From assembly GCA_965249765.1 (NCBI GenBank), contig CBDFMR010000005.1, positions 1,860,001 to 1,924,000 of the forward strand: a stretch of DNA of 64,000 bases, read 5' to 3'. Source of the stretch: CBDFMR01 sp965249765 (GTDB lineage Bacteria; Bacteroidota; Bacteroidia; Chitinophagales; Saprospiraceae). Under the pieces are notes generated by a model. The model saw only the letters and a list, made by a program, of their open reading frames with translations, did no database searches and had not been told where the DNA came from. Below are positions 25,399-34,513 of this stretch, piece after piece (positions within the stretch are counted from its first letter, which is position 1; each line of letters begins with the position of its first letter). Position numbers and translations under genes: made by a program.

Positions 25399-26580
25399 AC
25401 TTTCTCATGAATAAGTCATCTAAAAAAAAGCATAGCTATGGCTTAATAGCTATAGGTTTAAGCCACCTTTTTACAAACAGGCATACCAAGGCCTGTCATT
25501 ATATTTAAGCAAGCTATTTTTATTGCAACTTCACTTTGCTGGGTTTCAAATCGTCGAGAGTATAGCTGTGGGCCAAATATTGTCTTGAATCGAAACATTG
25601 CTGTTTCTGATAAACTCCGTCTGTGGTAGCCACCTTTTTACAAACAGGCATACCAAGGCCTGTCATTATATTTAAGCATGCTACTTTTATTGCAACCACT
25701 TTGCTGTTTCCATTTCTTTCGACCCACCTTTTCTATTTTCTTGATTATCTCATTGCGATCAAGATCCAGTAACTCGTCATTTTCATCTACCCAGTACATT
25801 GCATTTTCCTGTGGAGGTATTACCCCCTCTATCTGTTTTTCCTTGAGCATTTCCCATATTTCATATGTGTCATAGGCTCCATCTGCTCCAAAGCGGTCTA
25901 TAGGACTTTTTACCTGATCCAATAATTGTGGAACCTGCTGAGCATCTCCATCTCCTTTGCTGTTTTTTGTCAGTACCTGTGCATGTATATATCCGGTCTT
26001 TTCATCTACTCCCAAATGTAGCTTACGCCACGTCCTGCGCTTATTATACCCATGTTTACGTACCTTCCATTCCCCTTCTCCATATACCTTGAGTCCCGTT
26101 GAATCAAATACTATAAACATGGGGCCCTTTGTTTTGGGAACATCCATTTTTACTTCCACTTGTTTTGCCCTACGGCTTATTTGACAATAGCTCGGAACGC
26201 TCAATTCTATCCCCATCATGCCTAACAATGAACTGGCAAAATCCTCTAATTGTCGGTACTTCAACCCAAATACTACCTTGAGCTGTAGCAAGCTCCTCAT
26301 GCATTGCCCAGAATATTTATACTGGGCTCCTTTTTGATTAGGACCTTGGTAATACCAGCAGCCTAATAAGGCCTCATCAAACCATATAGTTATGTCTCCT
26401 CGTTTTACAAGACTCCTATTGTATTCTCTCCAATTTGTGATCTTATACTTGTTTTTCTTCTGCTTTTTTTGCTTTCCCCCAACCTTAGTTTCTTGCTTTG
26501 TCATGTGTCTTGCTTTGTAAGGTTGGTCTCTCAAAGATACTATCTCCATCTCTTTTATCATCCATTCATGCAACAAAGCC
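25399..26580 (-). mobile_element. IS5-type insertion sequence (IS903-like branch), inactivated
   Basis: The transposase-start end has the inverted repeat GGCTTTGTTGCATGAAT (minus strand, 26580-26564). The other end is degenerate: bases near 25400-25412 read CTTTCTCATGAAT, matching with a two-base gap. Length would be about 1.18 kb, normal for the family. No 9-bp target duplication is left. The inner transposase gene is broken. Confidence 0.75.
25458..26561 (-). pseudogene. IS5-family DDE transposase broken by a 66-bp templated insertion
   Basis: Starting at MIKEMEIVSLRDQ (26561), the protein has the IS5 N-terminal part (TNWREYNRSLVKRGDITIWFD), and DDE segments IVFDSTGLKVYGEGEW and RFGADGAYDT. 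After GRKKWKQQSG, 66 bases (25630-25695) are inserted; they copy the gene's own end (25463-25528, 64 of 66 identical) and carry an in-frame TAA at 25638. Beyond the insertion the same frame goes on with YHRRSLSETAMFRFK, the Y-2-R-3-E-6-K motif holding the catalytic Glu, and finishes LNIMTGLGMPVC. The product therefore lacks the catalytic Glu. Confidence 0.88.
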
Positions 26581-26708
26581 ATTTTGATGCCCAAATAGCT
26601 GACGCCACACAATGTCTTATGTGTTATAATATTCTGGCACACTTAAGAGCTATTAATGATGTTTCCTCAAAAAAGTGGACAGTAAGTTTAGTTTAAATTT
26701 ACTGTAAT

Positions 26709-27010
26709 ATGAGTAGAAGAAAATTTTCATCAAAATTCAAGACCAAGGTAGTATTAGAGGCACTCAAGGAGCGCTCCTCTATGGCAGAATTAGCACAGAA
26801 GTATGAGCTTCATGTCTAGCAGATCAGCAATTGGAAACGAGAGTTTCTAAGTAAGAGCAAAGACATATTTTCTTAGCCAAACAAGTCACAGAAGACTGAG
26901 AGCCAGAAGGAAAGAGATCGATTGTTCAAGCTATCGGAGAACTCAAAATCGAGAATGATTTTTTAAGGGAAGTCTTGCCACCCTCCCTACGGAACAGCGA
27001 AAGAAAATGA
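26709..27010 (+). pseudogene. IS3-family orfA (helix-turn-helix subunit), decayed
   Basis: The frame begins MSRRKFSSKFKTKVVLEAL, the typical DNA-binding start of IS3 OrfA proteins, and continues with AELAQKYELH and QISNWKREFLSKSKDIFS. It has TAG stops at 26817 and 26874 and a one-base frameshift near 26930 before the leucine-zipper end (IENDFLREVL), which then runs to a TGA at 27008 overlapping the orfB ATG. Three lesions show long decay. Confidence 0.87.
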
Positions 27011-27912
27011 TCCACAAGAGTCATTCCGATATGAGTATTACCAAGCAGTGTGAGACATTATCTGTATCACGATCCGGATATTATAAGCAACCCAAAGGGG
27101 AATCGTCGCTAAACCTAGAACTGATGGATCACATAGACGAGCACTATCTACTGCATCCAGAGAAGGGAGCCAGACGTATGCATGTGTGGTTGACCAAAGA
27201 CATGAGCTATGAGGTGAGTCTGAACAGAATACAGAGGTTGTATTATAGGGTAATGGGACTCAGAGCAATTATGCCAGGCCCACATACTTCTAAGAGGAGC
27301 AAAGATCATGCTGTGTACCCGTATTTATTGAGAGATATGAAGATCACAGACCCCAATCAGGTATGGGCTACCGACATCACCTACATAGGAATAGAGAAGG
27401 GCTACATGTATCTGTGTGCTATCATAGATCTGTACAGCAGATATGTAGTAGGATGGTCATTGTCCAATACAATGGATGCCCAGTGGTGTGCACAAGTGCT
27501 AGAAGAAAGTATAGATCAGCATGGCTGCCCTAAGATCATCAACACAGATCAAGGAAGTCAGTTTACCAGTAAAGAGTATGTCGCAACCGTACATTCCAAT
27601 CCAGGACTAAAACTATCCATGGACGGAAAAGGAAGAGCAACAGACAATGCATTTATAGAGAGACTCTGGAGAAGTGTAAAATACGAGAAGATACATCTGT
27701 ACAAACCACAGAACGGAGCAGAACTGTTTGTTCTACTACAAGAATATTTTGCCTATTACAACAACGCAAGAAGACATAGCACAATAGATGACTACAGACC
27801 AGCAGACTTGTACATTCCTGACTCAAAGGAGAAGGAAACCACTGTCAGTTTTCCACATTCCAACACTCGCAACAATAAGTCTCATAATGATGAGCCTATG
27901 AGTGAAAAATAA
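27007..27912 (+). CDS. IS3-family transposase OrfB
   Basis: A 301-residue integrase-core transposase. An HTH_21-like N-terminal part (SRSGYYKQ) is followed by the rve catalytic domain: first Asp in VWATDITYI (about residue 120), second in NTDQGSQFTS (about 180), and Glu in NAFIERLWRS (about 218), the DD(35)E motif. The ORF is complete. It normally needs fusion to OrfA by programmed frameshift, and orfA here is broken, so the element should not move itself. Confidence 0.93.
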   Translation: MIHKSHSDMSITKQCETLSVSRSGYYKQPKGESSLNLELMDHIDEHYLLHPEKGARRMHVWLTKDMSYEVSLNRIQRLYYRVMGLRAIMPGPHTSKRSKDHAVYPYLLRDMKITDPNQVWATDITYIGIEKGYMYLCAIIDLYSRYVVGWSLSNTMDAQWCAQVLEESIDQHGCPKIINTDQGSQFTSKEYVATVHSNPGLKLSMDGKGRATDNAFIERLWRSVKYEKIHLYKPQNGAELFVLLQEYFAYYNNARRHSTIDDYRPADLYIPDSKEKETTVSFPHSNTRNNKSHNDEPMSEK

Positions 27913-27986
27913 GCATTGAAATATGGAAAACTGCAACTATATTAATAAACCTATTTTTTCATCAAACCTGTCTACTAAATTGGGTA

Positions 27987-28353
27987 CACCTCAGAACGAC
28001 CACCAAAGTATCGGAATGTTATTTGAACAGGTATCACAACAATGGCTTAAGCCAACGATAATGCAAAATTTTTGGAAAGAATTTTATCAAGCCATTCAGA
28101 ATCTATCTGAAATAATCTCTACATCTGTATAAGAATTGATCCAGCTCGTGATTAATAAATCAAGATTTATCGCTAATATCCAAAATATTGGGCTTGCTTT
28201 AAGTACCGAAACTTGAGTAATTAATATTAGATACTAGACGAAATAGAAAAATCCACCTAGTTCAAATGGATAGGCGCTATGATAAACATTGCTGTTTTTA
28301 TGATAATAGCCAGTGCGGTTCTATATGCCAATCTTATTAATTAATTCCTTTAC
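27987..28353. other. Gene-poor interval after the IS3 element
   Basis: No gene I can support. An open frame at 27923-28132 starts within the IS end and encodes 69 residues with no signal or motif. A 21-codon frame at 28279-28344 would encode one hydrophobic helix (MINIAVFMIIASAVLYANLIN) but has no clear ribosome site. Either could be chance. Confidence 0.35.
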
Positions 28354-29031
28354 CTAAATGCTAACTTTATCCAGTAAGCCAATTACTTTTTTATTTAGAT
28401 TATCCAACGCAAGCTCTACCTCCCACTTGTCTCTGTTCCTAGGCTCTACCATATTTGATATGGCTCGTAATTGTACACAACTTACATCCATCATCTTAGC
28501 TGCATAGAACGCCGCCGCTCCTTCCATACTCTCTATATCAGGATTGTAAAATGATCGACGCCGCTCGATGGTATCATTATTCCCACTGACCGTATTGATC
28601 GTGATGGCTCTGACCTGTTCCATAGATGCTGTGAGGTTATGAGGTTCATTGATGATCCAGCCATCAGAAAAAGGAAATTTATTCTTGTCCTCTAATTCCA
28701 AATCATAAACCGAGGTAAATCCTCCGTCAGACTCTTCTACACCTATATCGGCAAATCTCTCACGCTCTACGCTTACTATATCTCCGATTCTGACTCTTTC
28801 ATTAAATGATCCAGCCAATCCCATGAATATCATAAGCTCGACGTCCTTCATTCCACTGTACCTTGACAATGAAAAAGCACAATTGACGCTTCCTACACCC
28901 GTACACAACGGAAAGACATGCATTCCATTGTACTCGTACTCAAAGAAAGACGCCTTACTGCCATGGGTTTCGAGGTGCGATATGACGCCAGCTAGCTCCA
29001 TTGTTGTAGAAGCTGCTAATAGTATTTTCAT
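28354..29031 (-). CDS. mqnB: Futalosine hydrolase
   Basis: A 225-residue nucleosidase of the MTA/SAH-phosphorylase fold that releases hypoxanthine from futalosine in the alternative menaquinone pathway. Seen: LLAASTTMELAGV at the start, the glycine motif LCTGVGSVNCAF near 40, FMGLAGSFNE near 67, and the base/ribose-binding ESMEGAAAFYAA near 172. The ATG at 29031 (MKILLAAS) fits; an ATG at 29082 would add 17 residues over a region with a hairpin (TTGCAGA/TCTGCAA, 29050-29066). Together with menG in this window it implies menaquinone synthesis by the futalosine route. Confidence 0.87.
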   Translation of the reverse strand: MKILLAASTTMELAGVISHLETHGSKASFFEYEYNGMHVFPLCTGVGSVNCAFSLSRYSGMKDVELMIFMGLAGSFNERVRIGDIVSVERERFADIGVEESDGGFTSVYDLELEDKNKFPFSDGWIINEPHNLTASMEQVRAITINTVSGNNDTIERRRSFYNPDIESMEGAAAFYAAKMMDVSCVQLRAISNMVEPRNRDKWEVELALDNLNKKVIGLLDKVSI

Positions 29032-29166
29032 CTGTTTATTTTTTTTTGCTTGCAGAAAATCTGCAAAAAAATTGTAGTGCATTCAGGAACTCGCATGCAA
29101 TTATTTTAATCATACACAGGCGTGTATATTTTGATTAAAAAAAATCATGCTCGTTTCATCGATTAA

Positions 29167-29970
29167 TTATTTCTTATATGAAAGACTCAAGCCCGGTGTG
29201 TTTCCGAGCAGGGTGTGATAAGAGTTTCCTATCTCTATGTCAAATTTCTCAAGGTGTAGTACGATGCCTACCGAGAATAAATTTGGCTCTGTGCTTATTC
29301 CAAACCTTGCCCCCAGTAAATCAGAAAATGTATAATCAGCACCTACTCTGAAACTTACGGTCTCATCTATGACTTTTGATGCTTCGACCATCACATTAAG
29401 TTTTTGGCTTGCGAGGTACTTTACTCCGAGACCATAGATCGTACTAACTTCGTTTTGCTCACCCACCTTGATGCTGCCAGGGCTATACACATGTGCTCCT
29501 ATGTGGAAGTCTCTTGTCAACTTGGTATATACTCCTAGTTCAAACGTGATGATCGACTGATTTCCATAGTTCTGGACCCTTAAATCGATATAGTCCAGTT
29601 GACCTCCGATAGACAATTTATCAGTCAGCTTGCGAGCATAGGCAAGTCCAATTTTTTGCTCTTTATATTCATCGATCCCAAAAGTAGAAATAAGCAGTCC
29701 GATATTGCCGAAAGACATAGACTTCATGGCGGCAACCGAGTAGGTAGATAGGTCAGATAAGGCAAATCTACGCTCAGCACTGGCAATAATTTCCATGCCT
29801 GATGAGAGGACCATGCCCGCTTGATTTCCATAGAGTGCATTGGCTCCTGTCATCATAACTGAAGTGCCTCCGGTGCTCAACGAGTATGTGCCTTGACCTC
29901 CATTGAAAGAAATCTGGGCCGATAGTGTCAGACCGAATAATAAACCGATCAATGTGACTGTAATACGCAT
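29167..29970 (-). CDS. Outer-membrane beta-barrel protein (PorV/PorQ-like)
   Basis: A 267-residue exported protein with a signal peptide (1-18, TVTLIGLLFGLTLSAQ). The start of the mature part, STGGTSVMMTGANALYGNQAGM, resembles PorV/PorQ and other FadL-type barrels, where this region forms the plug; the rest is alternating beta strands such as KLSIGGQLDYIDLRVQ and a final aromatic-ended strand LSLSYKK. In type IX secretion such proteins act as shuttle or attachment partners. Family placement is by pattern only. Confidence 0.65.
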   Translation of the reverse strand: MRITVTLIGLLFGLTLSAQISFNGGQGTYSLSTGGTSVMMTGANALYGNQAGMVLSSGMEIIASAERRFALSDLSTYSVAAMKSMSFGNIGLLISTFGIDEYKEQKIGLAYARKLTDKLSIGGQLDYIDLRVQNYGNQSIITFELGVYTKLTRDFHIGAHVYSPGSIKVGEQNEVSTIYGLGVKYLASQKLNVMVEASKVIDETVSFRVGADYTFSDLLGARFGISTEPNLFSVGIVLHLEKFDIEIGNSYHTLLGNTPGLSLSYKK

Positions 29971-29983
29971 AGGGTGAAGATAG

Positions 29984-29991
29984 CAAATCTA
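29984..29991 (-). promoter_or_regulatory. -7 box for the outer-membrane barrel gene
   Basis: The minus strand reads TAGATTTG, matching TAnnTTTG, 13 bases before the ATG at 29970. The leader would be very short. Confidence 0.45.
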
Positions 29992-30017
29992 TCTTTTTGT
30001 AATGTTAATTTTACCGC

Positions 30018-30920
30018 ATGGCTAAATTTCGTACCAATCATAGACGGCAGGATCGCAGTGGTTTTTCATCCTTGTTGATCAGGGCCACCCTCTTCGTGAT
30101 TTTTTGTGGTATCGCCTTTGTATACCTCTATCGTAATCTGGGTAATATTCTTGACAGCAATGTCTCTGCTACAGTTATAGAAAATGGAGACGATCGATTC
30201 TACCTGCCCCAAGGCGGTTATGGTGATGTCATTCATCATAAACACTATTCACTGTCATACAATGAGGAACATGAGCAGGCCGACTGGGTTGCTTACCTAC
30301 TTACAAAGGAGAGTATACGTATACCCAATGTAAAACGTGGAGATGATTTTTATAAAGATCCGTTGGTTAAAACAGGTTCGGCTTCCGACAAAGACTATGC
30401 TCGTAGCGGGTACACAAGAGGCCATCTGGCGCCAGCTGGCGATATGGCATTTAGCGAAGAGGCGATGAGGGAGTCTTTTTACCTGAGTAATATGTCTCCG
30501 CAACTGCGTTCATTTAATAATGGCATATGGAGAGAGCTGGAAGAGAATGTAAGAAACTGGGCTTGGGACAAAGAAGAAATATATGTAGCGAGCGGGCCAT
30601 TGTTAAAAATAATTTCCAACAAAAAAATCGGCAATAATGGAGTCAGTGTGCCTGAGATTTTTTTTAAGGTCTTATTAAACTACGATGACAAACATAGCGA
30701 GGCGATTGCTTTTTTCATTCCCAATAACGTTTCTAATGAACATCTGCATTCTTATAGTATGAGTATAGATGAAATAGAAAAGCACACCGGATTAGACTTT
30801 TTTGCTGACCTTCTCGATAATGATGAGGAAGAACGGATCGAGTCATCTTTCGACCCTAGTAAATGGAAGGTTGATGAGAAACGATACAAGAATAGGGTGG
30901 AGAAGTGGAATAATCAGTAA
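30018..30920 (+). CDS. DNA/RNA non-specific endonuclease, membrane-anchored
   Basis: A 300-residue nuclease of the NUC1/Serratia family. One hydrophobic segment near 20-40 (SLLIRATLFVIFCGIAFVYLY) would anchor or export it. The beta-beta-alpha-metal active site is YTRGHLAPAGDMAFS (about 132-146), holding the catalytic His, with the metal-binding Asn in LSNMSPQLRSFNNG about 25 residues later. It would cut DNA and RNA without sequence preference in the periplasm or outside, for nutrient use or defence. It is divergently arranged with the barrel gene. Confidence 0.92.
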   Translation: MAKFRTNHRRQDRSGFSSLLIRATLFVIFCGIAFVYLYRNLGNILDSNVSATVIENGDDRFYLPQGGYGDVIHHKHYSLSYNEEHEQADWVAYLLTKESIRIPNVKRGDDFYKDPLVKTGSASDKDYARSGYTRGHLAPAGDMAFSEEAMRESFYLSNMSPQLRSFNNGIWRELEENVRNWAWDKEEIYVASGPLLKIISNKKIGNNGVSVPEIFFKVLLNYDDKHSEAIAFFIPNNVSNEHLHSYSMSIDEIEKHTGLDFFADLLDNDEEERIESSFDPSKWKVDEKRYKNRVEKWNNQ

Positions 30921-31251
30921 TGTATATTGAGAATAAAGTAATAAGTACATAGTATCAAGACTAAAGACTAATGGACACAAGATGTCACGAATTTTGATAT
31001 CGAGATATCGAGATATCAGGATAAAATGAGGATTTGAAGATGGCTTGCCCCGAGTCAACGCATTCCTGAAAACCCAGAACTCAGGAGTTTAAGAATAATG
31101 TACTCAGTCTTAAGTACCGGTATCAGGTACAAGGTGCCAAGACAATTGACGCCTCGAGAATTAGACAGCGGAGTAGGTGACACCAACGATCATGAATTAC
31201 TTGAACTAACAAACACTTAGACCCACTGTACCAATGTTCATTTCAATCTGT
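30921..31251. other. Intergenic interval with short repeats
   Basis: No gene is seen. The interval has low-complexity stretches, such as three overlapping copies of GATATCGA near 30996-31018 and echoes of AGTA(C/T)CA(A/G) near 31110-31135. These look like decayed short repeats and do not form a clear terminator or RNA. Confidence 0.4.
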
Positions 31252-31578
31252 CTATTTAATCGCAGACATAACGGCCAAGATGATAAGTACGAGAAAAAAC
31301 AGCCCTAGTAATATTAAAAATGGAGAGAAGGAATATTTTCCCTTCTGTGAATCTGGCTTGTCAAAGCCTAAATCAATAAGAGTCTTCTTTGCTTGAGTCA
31401 AATGTTTCGTCTCGACAAAAATACTCGCTCCTCCTATTCCGGTAAGTTCTATACTACCCGCTGATAGTGCAGTTTCTCCGTCGACGCGAACATTGACTCC
31501 ATTGTGTTCTAAGGCAGTACGTAATTGTTCAACTTCGATGGGATTATTGCTGCTTAGCAAGTAAGTGTATTTATTCAT
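31252..31578 (-). CDS. DUF2007-like protein with C-terminal membrane helix
   Basis: A 108-residue protein. Residues about 1-72 form a small alpha/beta unit with the DUF2007 pattern (YLLSSNNPIEVEQLRTALEHNGV, then ASIFVETKHLTQAKKTL), a family with a PII-like or ferredoxin-like fold suspected of sensing. Residues about 84-106 are a single transmembrane helix (FLILLGLFFLVLIILAVMSAI), placing the domain in the cytoplasm at the membrane. No partner gene is evident. Confidence 0.75.
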   Translation of the reverse strand: MNKYTYLLSSNNPIEVEQLRTALEHNGVNVRVDGETALSAGSIELTGIGGASIFVETKHLTQAKKTLIDLGFDKPDSQKGKYSFSPFLILLGLFFLVLIILAVMSAIK

Positions 31579-31722
31579 CTACTAAAGATACATAACTAAT
31601 CACACCTTTGTTTAAATCTTAGAGAACGGAAAAGGATTGGAGAGAATTTGACCAAAAGCCATGATAATCTAATAGGGAAATGTAATGTTGCATACACATT
31701 GCAAGCAGAACGGACCTTACTA

Positions 31723-32067
31723 CTACTTAATACTTTCTATCTCTGCCTGAAAAACGGCTTCGATAGGGAATATCGGATCAGGAAACTCAGGTTCCACTTC
31801 ATTGCTTCTCACCTTCGCACTAAAAATGACTTGATCTTTTTCATTGAAAGTGTCACTAAGATTGTCTGGAAGGAGATATAAAGTGGATAGATCATCTGGG
31901 TTTGTACATTTAATACCTTTCTGATTGAAGCATTCCATACCGAGTATCTCACCAGAGATATCTTCAAGGACGAAGAGACAGTCTTGGTCAACACACTCCA
32001 ATGCAGTTTCCTTGGAACAACATATGATCAACAAAGCCATTAAAAAGAATAACGCAACATGTTTCAT
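31723..32067 (-). CDS. Small lipoprotein, unknown function
   Basis: A 114-residue protein with a signal peptide and lipobox (MKHVALFFLMALLIICCSKE, Cys near 17). The mature part has four further cysteines (ECVDQDC, MEC, IKC) and acidic character, so disulfides are likely. I do not recognise a family. An opposite-strand ORF over the same bases has no such features and was discarded. Confidence 0.6.
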   Translation of the reverse strand: MKHVALFFLMALLIICCSKETALECVDQDCLFVLEDISGEILGMECFNQKGIKCTNPDDLSTLYLLPDNLSDTFNEKDQVIFSAKVRSNEVEPEFPDPIFPIEAVFQAEIESIK

Positions 32068-32206
32068 TGTCTTTTTTATTGGTAAGACAACATATGGAAT
32101 GCATTGGGTTGGTAACCAATTACTATTCCTTTCAACAAACGTGGTCAGTTCTGTACCTTTACTGTTGCGATGATTTTCTATTGCTCAGGTAGTTATCTAA
32201 TGAAAA

Positions 32207-32589
32207 TCACCCACTTCCGAGTAAGAATATTGCGAGATAAACGCCCAGATAGATCAAGGCTAATTCCTTGACGCCAAAAGGATCACGGGCGTGTACTACA
32301 AAAGCAGCAATAACCATAGTAAGGATCAGTGGGATGACAACGATGCGGGTGCCCAATCCCATGAGAACAAACAATGCACAAAAGAATTCTGCCAAGACCG
32401 CCAGAACAAGTGTTGCTCCTTGGCCTATGCCTAAGGGATCTCCAAAAGCCATATCTCCATCGAGCAATTGCAAAAATTTAGCTGTTCCATGGGTAAGCAT
32501 AACCCCTCCCCCTATGAGCCTAATACCATAAGTAATAGTGCGGCATAGTTGGTCTTGGTGTAGTCGATTTGATTTGCAAATAATCTCAT
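32207..32589 (-). pseudogene. DoxX-family membrane protein, frameshifted
   Basis: From ATG 32589 the reading frame gives MRLFANQIDYTKTNYAALLLM and then hits a stop; adding one base near 32526 restores the expected helix MGIRLIGGGVMLTHG and joins it to the long frame beginning at 32500. That part holds the remaining three helices of a DoxX protein (VLAVLAEFFCALFVLMGLGT and others). DoxX proteins are small quinone-linked membrane proteins. The lesion is one missing G in a G/GT run, so sequencing error is a real alternative. Confidence 0.8.
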
Positions 32590-32609
32590 CGTGTTTTGAT
32601 TTATATTAG

Positions 32610-33707
32610 TTAGACATTGAATCTAAAGTGCATTACATCACCATCTTTTACGAGGTATCCTTTTCCTTCAACTCTCATTTTCCCTGCTTCCTTTACGGCA
32701 GCTTCTGATCCCAGCGAGGTGAAATCGTCATACCCGATTACCTCGGCACGAATAAATCCCGTTTCAAAATCGGAGTGAATCACTCCAGCTGCTTCAGGAG
32801 CCTTGGCACCATTACGTACCGTCCAGGCCCTGACTTCTTTTTCACCGGCTGTGAAATATGTAAAGAGATCGAGTAGCTTGTATGCTGAGAAAATAAGCCT
32901 GTTTACGCCGGGTTCTTTAAGTCCCATCTCTTGTACAAACTCCATCCTCTCTTCAGAACTATCAAGCTCGGCGATCTCCGCTTCAATACCCGCACATACA
33001 AGGAGTAACTCTGCGTTTTCATCCTTGACACAGTCACTTAATCTTGTGGTGTGATCATTCCCATCCAGGACGGCATTCTCATCAACATTACAGACATACA
33101 ATATCGGTTTTGCAGTAAGCAGATATAGGTCGTCGAAAAGGTCAGACTCGTCATCATGACGATCAAATGATCGTGCAGGATTCTCATTGGAAAGGTGCTC
33201 CATCAATCGTTCTGCAAACACAACCTTTTTTAGCTCTTCCTTGTCACCACCCTTGGCTTGCTTATTAAATTTATCGAGTCGCTTTTCTAGGGTTTCTATA
33301 TCCTTCAATATTAGTTCAGTATCGATAATTTCTTTGTCTCTTACTGGGTCTATACTACCATCAACATGCACGATATTGTCGTCATCAAAACATCTCACTA
33401 CATGAATAATGGCATCTACTTCTCTGATGTTGGCAAGAAACTGGTTGCCTAATCCTTCGCCTTGGCTGGCTCCTTTGATCAATCCAGCGATATCCAGTAT
33501 CTCTACTGTAGTAGGGATCGTTTTTTGAGGATTCACGAGCTCAGCAAGCTTATCTAGACGAGGATCAGGAACAGTGATGATGCCTATGTTGGGTTCTTTG
33601 GTTGCAAAGGGAAAATTTGCTGCCAGTGCTTTCGCTGAAGTCAGCGCATTGAACAAGGTCGATTTTCCTACATTGGGGAGTCCGACGATACCACATTTTA
33701 GTGCCAT
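32610..33707 (-). CDS. ychF: YchF/OLA1-family ATPase
   Basis: A 365-residue Obg-related P-loop NTPase. Seen: G1 motif GLPNVGKST (8-16), switch segment IPTTVEILDIAGLIKGAS with the G3 DxAG, the YchF coiled-coil insert (about 130-165), NVDE in place of NKxD (G4, the reason the family prefers ATP), and a C-terminal TGS domain (about 280-360, RAEVIGYDDF). It binds ribosomes and is implicated in translation and oxidative-stress control. Length matches the family. Confidence 0.97.
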   Translation of the reverse strand: MALKCGIVGLPNVGKSTLFNALTSAKALAANFPFATKEPNIGIITVPDPRLDKLAELVNPQKTIPTTVEILDIAGLIKGASQGEGLGNQFLANIREVDAIIHVVRCFDDDNIVHVDGSIDPVRDKEIIDTELILKDIETLEKRLDKFNKQAKGGDKEELKKVVFAERLMEHLSNENPARSFDRHDDESDLFDDLYLLTAKPILYVCNVDENAVLDGNDHTTRLSDCVKDENAELLLVCAGIEAEIAELDSSEERMEFVQEMGLKEPGVNRLIFSAYKLLDLFTYFTAGEKEVRAWTVRNGAKAPEAAGVIHSDFETGFIRAEVIGYDDFTSLGSEAAVKEAGKMRVEGKGYLVKDGDVMHFRFNV

Positions 33708-33727
33708 AAGATACTTTTAAAATCGCG

Positions 33728-33735
33728 CAAATATA
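33728..33735 (-). promoter_or_regulatory. -7 box for ychF
   Basis: The minus strand reads TATATTTG, a perfect TAnnTTTG, about 20 bases before the ychF ATG. Confidence 0.5.
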
Positions 33736-33772
33736 ATCGTTAATTCAAAGACAGATGGATTACATTGCAGCA

Positions 33773-34366
33773 ATGAATTATCTTGCCCATGTTTATCTAT
33801 CATGTGGAGAAGAAGATCTTCTTATTGGAAATTTTCTTGCAGATTTTTTGACAAATGCCGATGTCAAGAATTTGACAACATCAGTGAAGAAAGGAGTGAC
33901 TTTACATCGCATGATTGATAGCTACTCTGATGCTCATACGATCTTTAGAAAGTCCACCTCTCATTTGCGTAAGCGACATGGTAAGTATGCTGGTGTACTG
34001 ACGGACATTCTATATGATTACTACTTGGTTCACAATTGGGATAGGTACTCAGGTGAAAGTTTATCGGATTTCACAAAGGGAGTATACGATATATTATTAA
34101 AAAACAAGTCTTCATTGCCGGATAAGGTTAGTGTCAAAGTTGACAGGATGGTATCGGATAATTTTCTGATGTTATATACGACCATTGATGGTCTTAAATA
34201 TTCATTGGAACGAATGGACAAGCGAACAAAGTTTCCGAGTAGGTTCCATGAAGCTGTATTGGATATCGAAGAAGTAGGCGATACGTTAGAGAAGGAATTC
34301 AATCTATTTTTTCCTGAGATAATAGCCTATGTAGACCAGCATTGTGAATGTGATTTGAAAGTTTAG
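33773..34366 (+). CDS. ACP phosphodiesterase (AcpH/DUF479 family)
   Basis: A 197-residue helical protein. The family opening MNYLAHVYLS supports the ATG at 33773 over the one at 33755. Seen: LLIGNFLADF (metal-ligand Asp of the HD-like fold), GVTLHRMIDSYSDAH with the conserved His-Arg-x-Ile-Asp, and LYDYYLVHNWD. AcpH removes the phosphopantetheine arm of acyl carrier protein; many Bacteroidota relatives are annotated this way without biochemical proof. It lies alone between divergent ychF and convergent porT. Confidence 0.87.
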   Translation: MNYLAHVYLSCGEEDLLIGNFLADFLTNADVKNLTTSVKKGVTLHRMIDSYSDAHTIFRKSTSHLRKRHGKYAGVLTDILYDYYLVHNWDRYSGESLSDFTKGVYDILLKNKSSLPDKVSVKVDRMVSDNFLMLYTTIDGLKYSLERMDKRTKFPSRFHEAVLDIEEVGDTLEKEFNLFFPEIIAYVDQHCECDLKV

Positions 34367-34513
34367 AAGTTAAGAAGGTTTAGTCGGAGTAGGAGTTAAT
34401 ACGTAGAGATATCAATCAACAGTGGGATAGATCCCCTTTAGGGCTCGGGTGTGACCCTAAACCGTTAAGAATCTAGATTTGATGCTGTCCCTCTCTGATC
34501 TCTCAACCAACTC

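Larger units (their letters stand above)
26669..27986 (+). mobile_element. IS3-family insertion sequence
   Basis: It holds overlapping orfA and orfB of IS3 type. Weak ends are visible: AAAAAAGTGGACAG on the left near 26670-26682 and, read inward from the right, AATTTAGTAGACAGG near 27967-27983. They share the core GT(G/A)GACAG. The exact ends and the target duplication are not clear, so the limits are approximate. It lies about 90 bases from the IS5-type element. Confidence 0.75.

Noticed and set aside
25446..25464. Hairpin GGCTTAA...TTTAAGCC as a terminator or IS end
   Set aside because: Arms are short, and it covers the last codons of the broken transposase, so it is better explained as part of the IS.
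27923..28132. 69-residue ORF after the IS3 transposase
   Set aside because: It starts within the IS end, has no motif and no ribosome site; listed only in the description of that interval.
31648..31881. Plus-strand ORF of 77 residues
   Set aside because: It overlaps the minus-strand lipoprotein gene, which has a good signal peptide and lipobox; the plus ORF has neither.
34430..34470. TTAGGG...CCCTAA hairpin between two convergent genes
   Set aside because: Six-base arms with an 11-base loop and no T-run; too weak to call a terminator.
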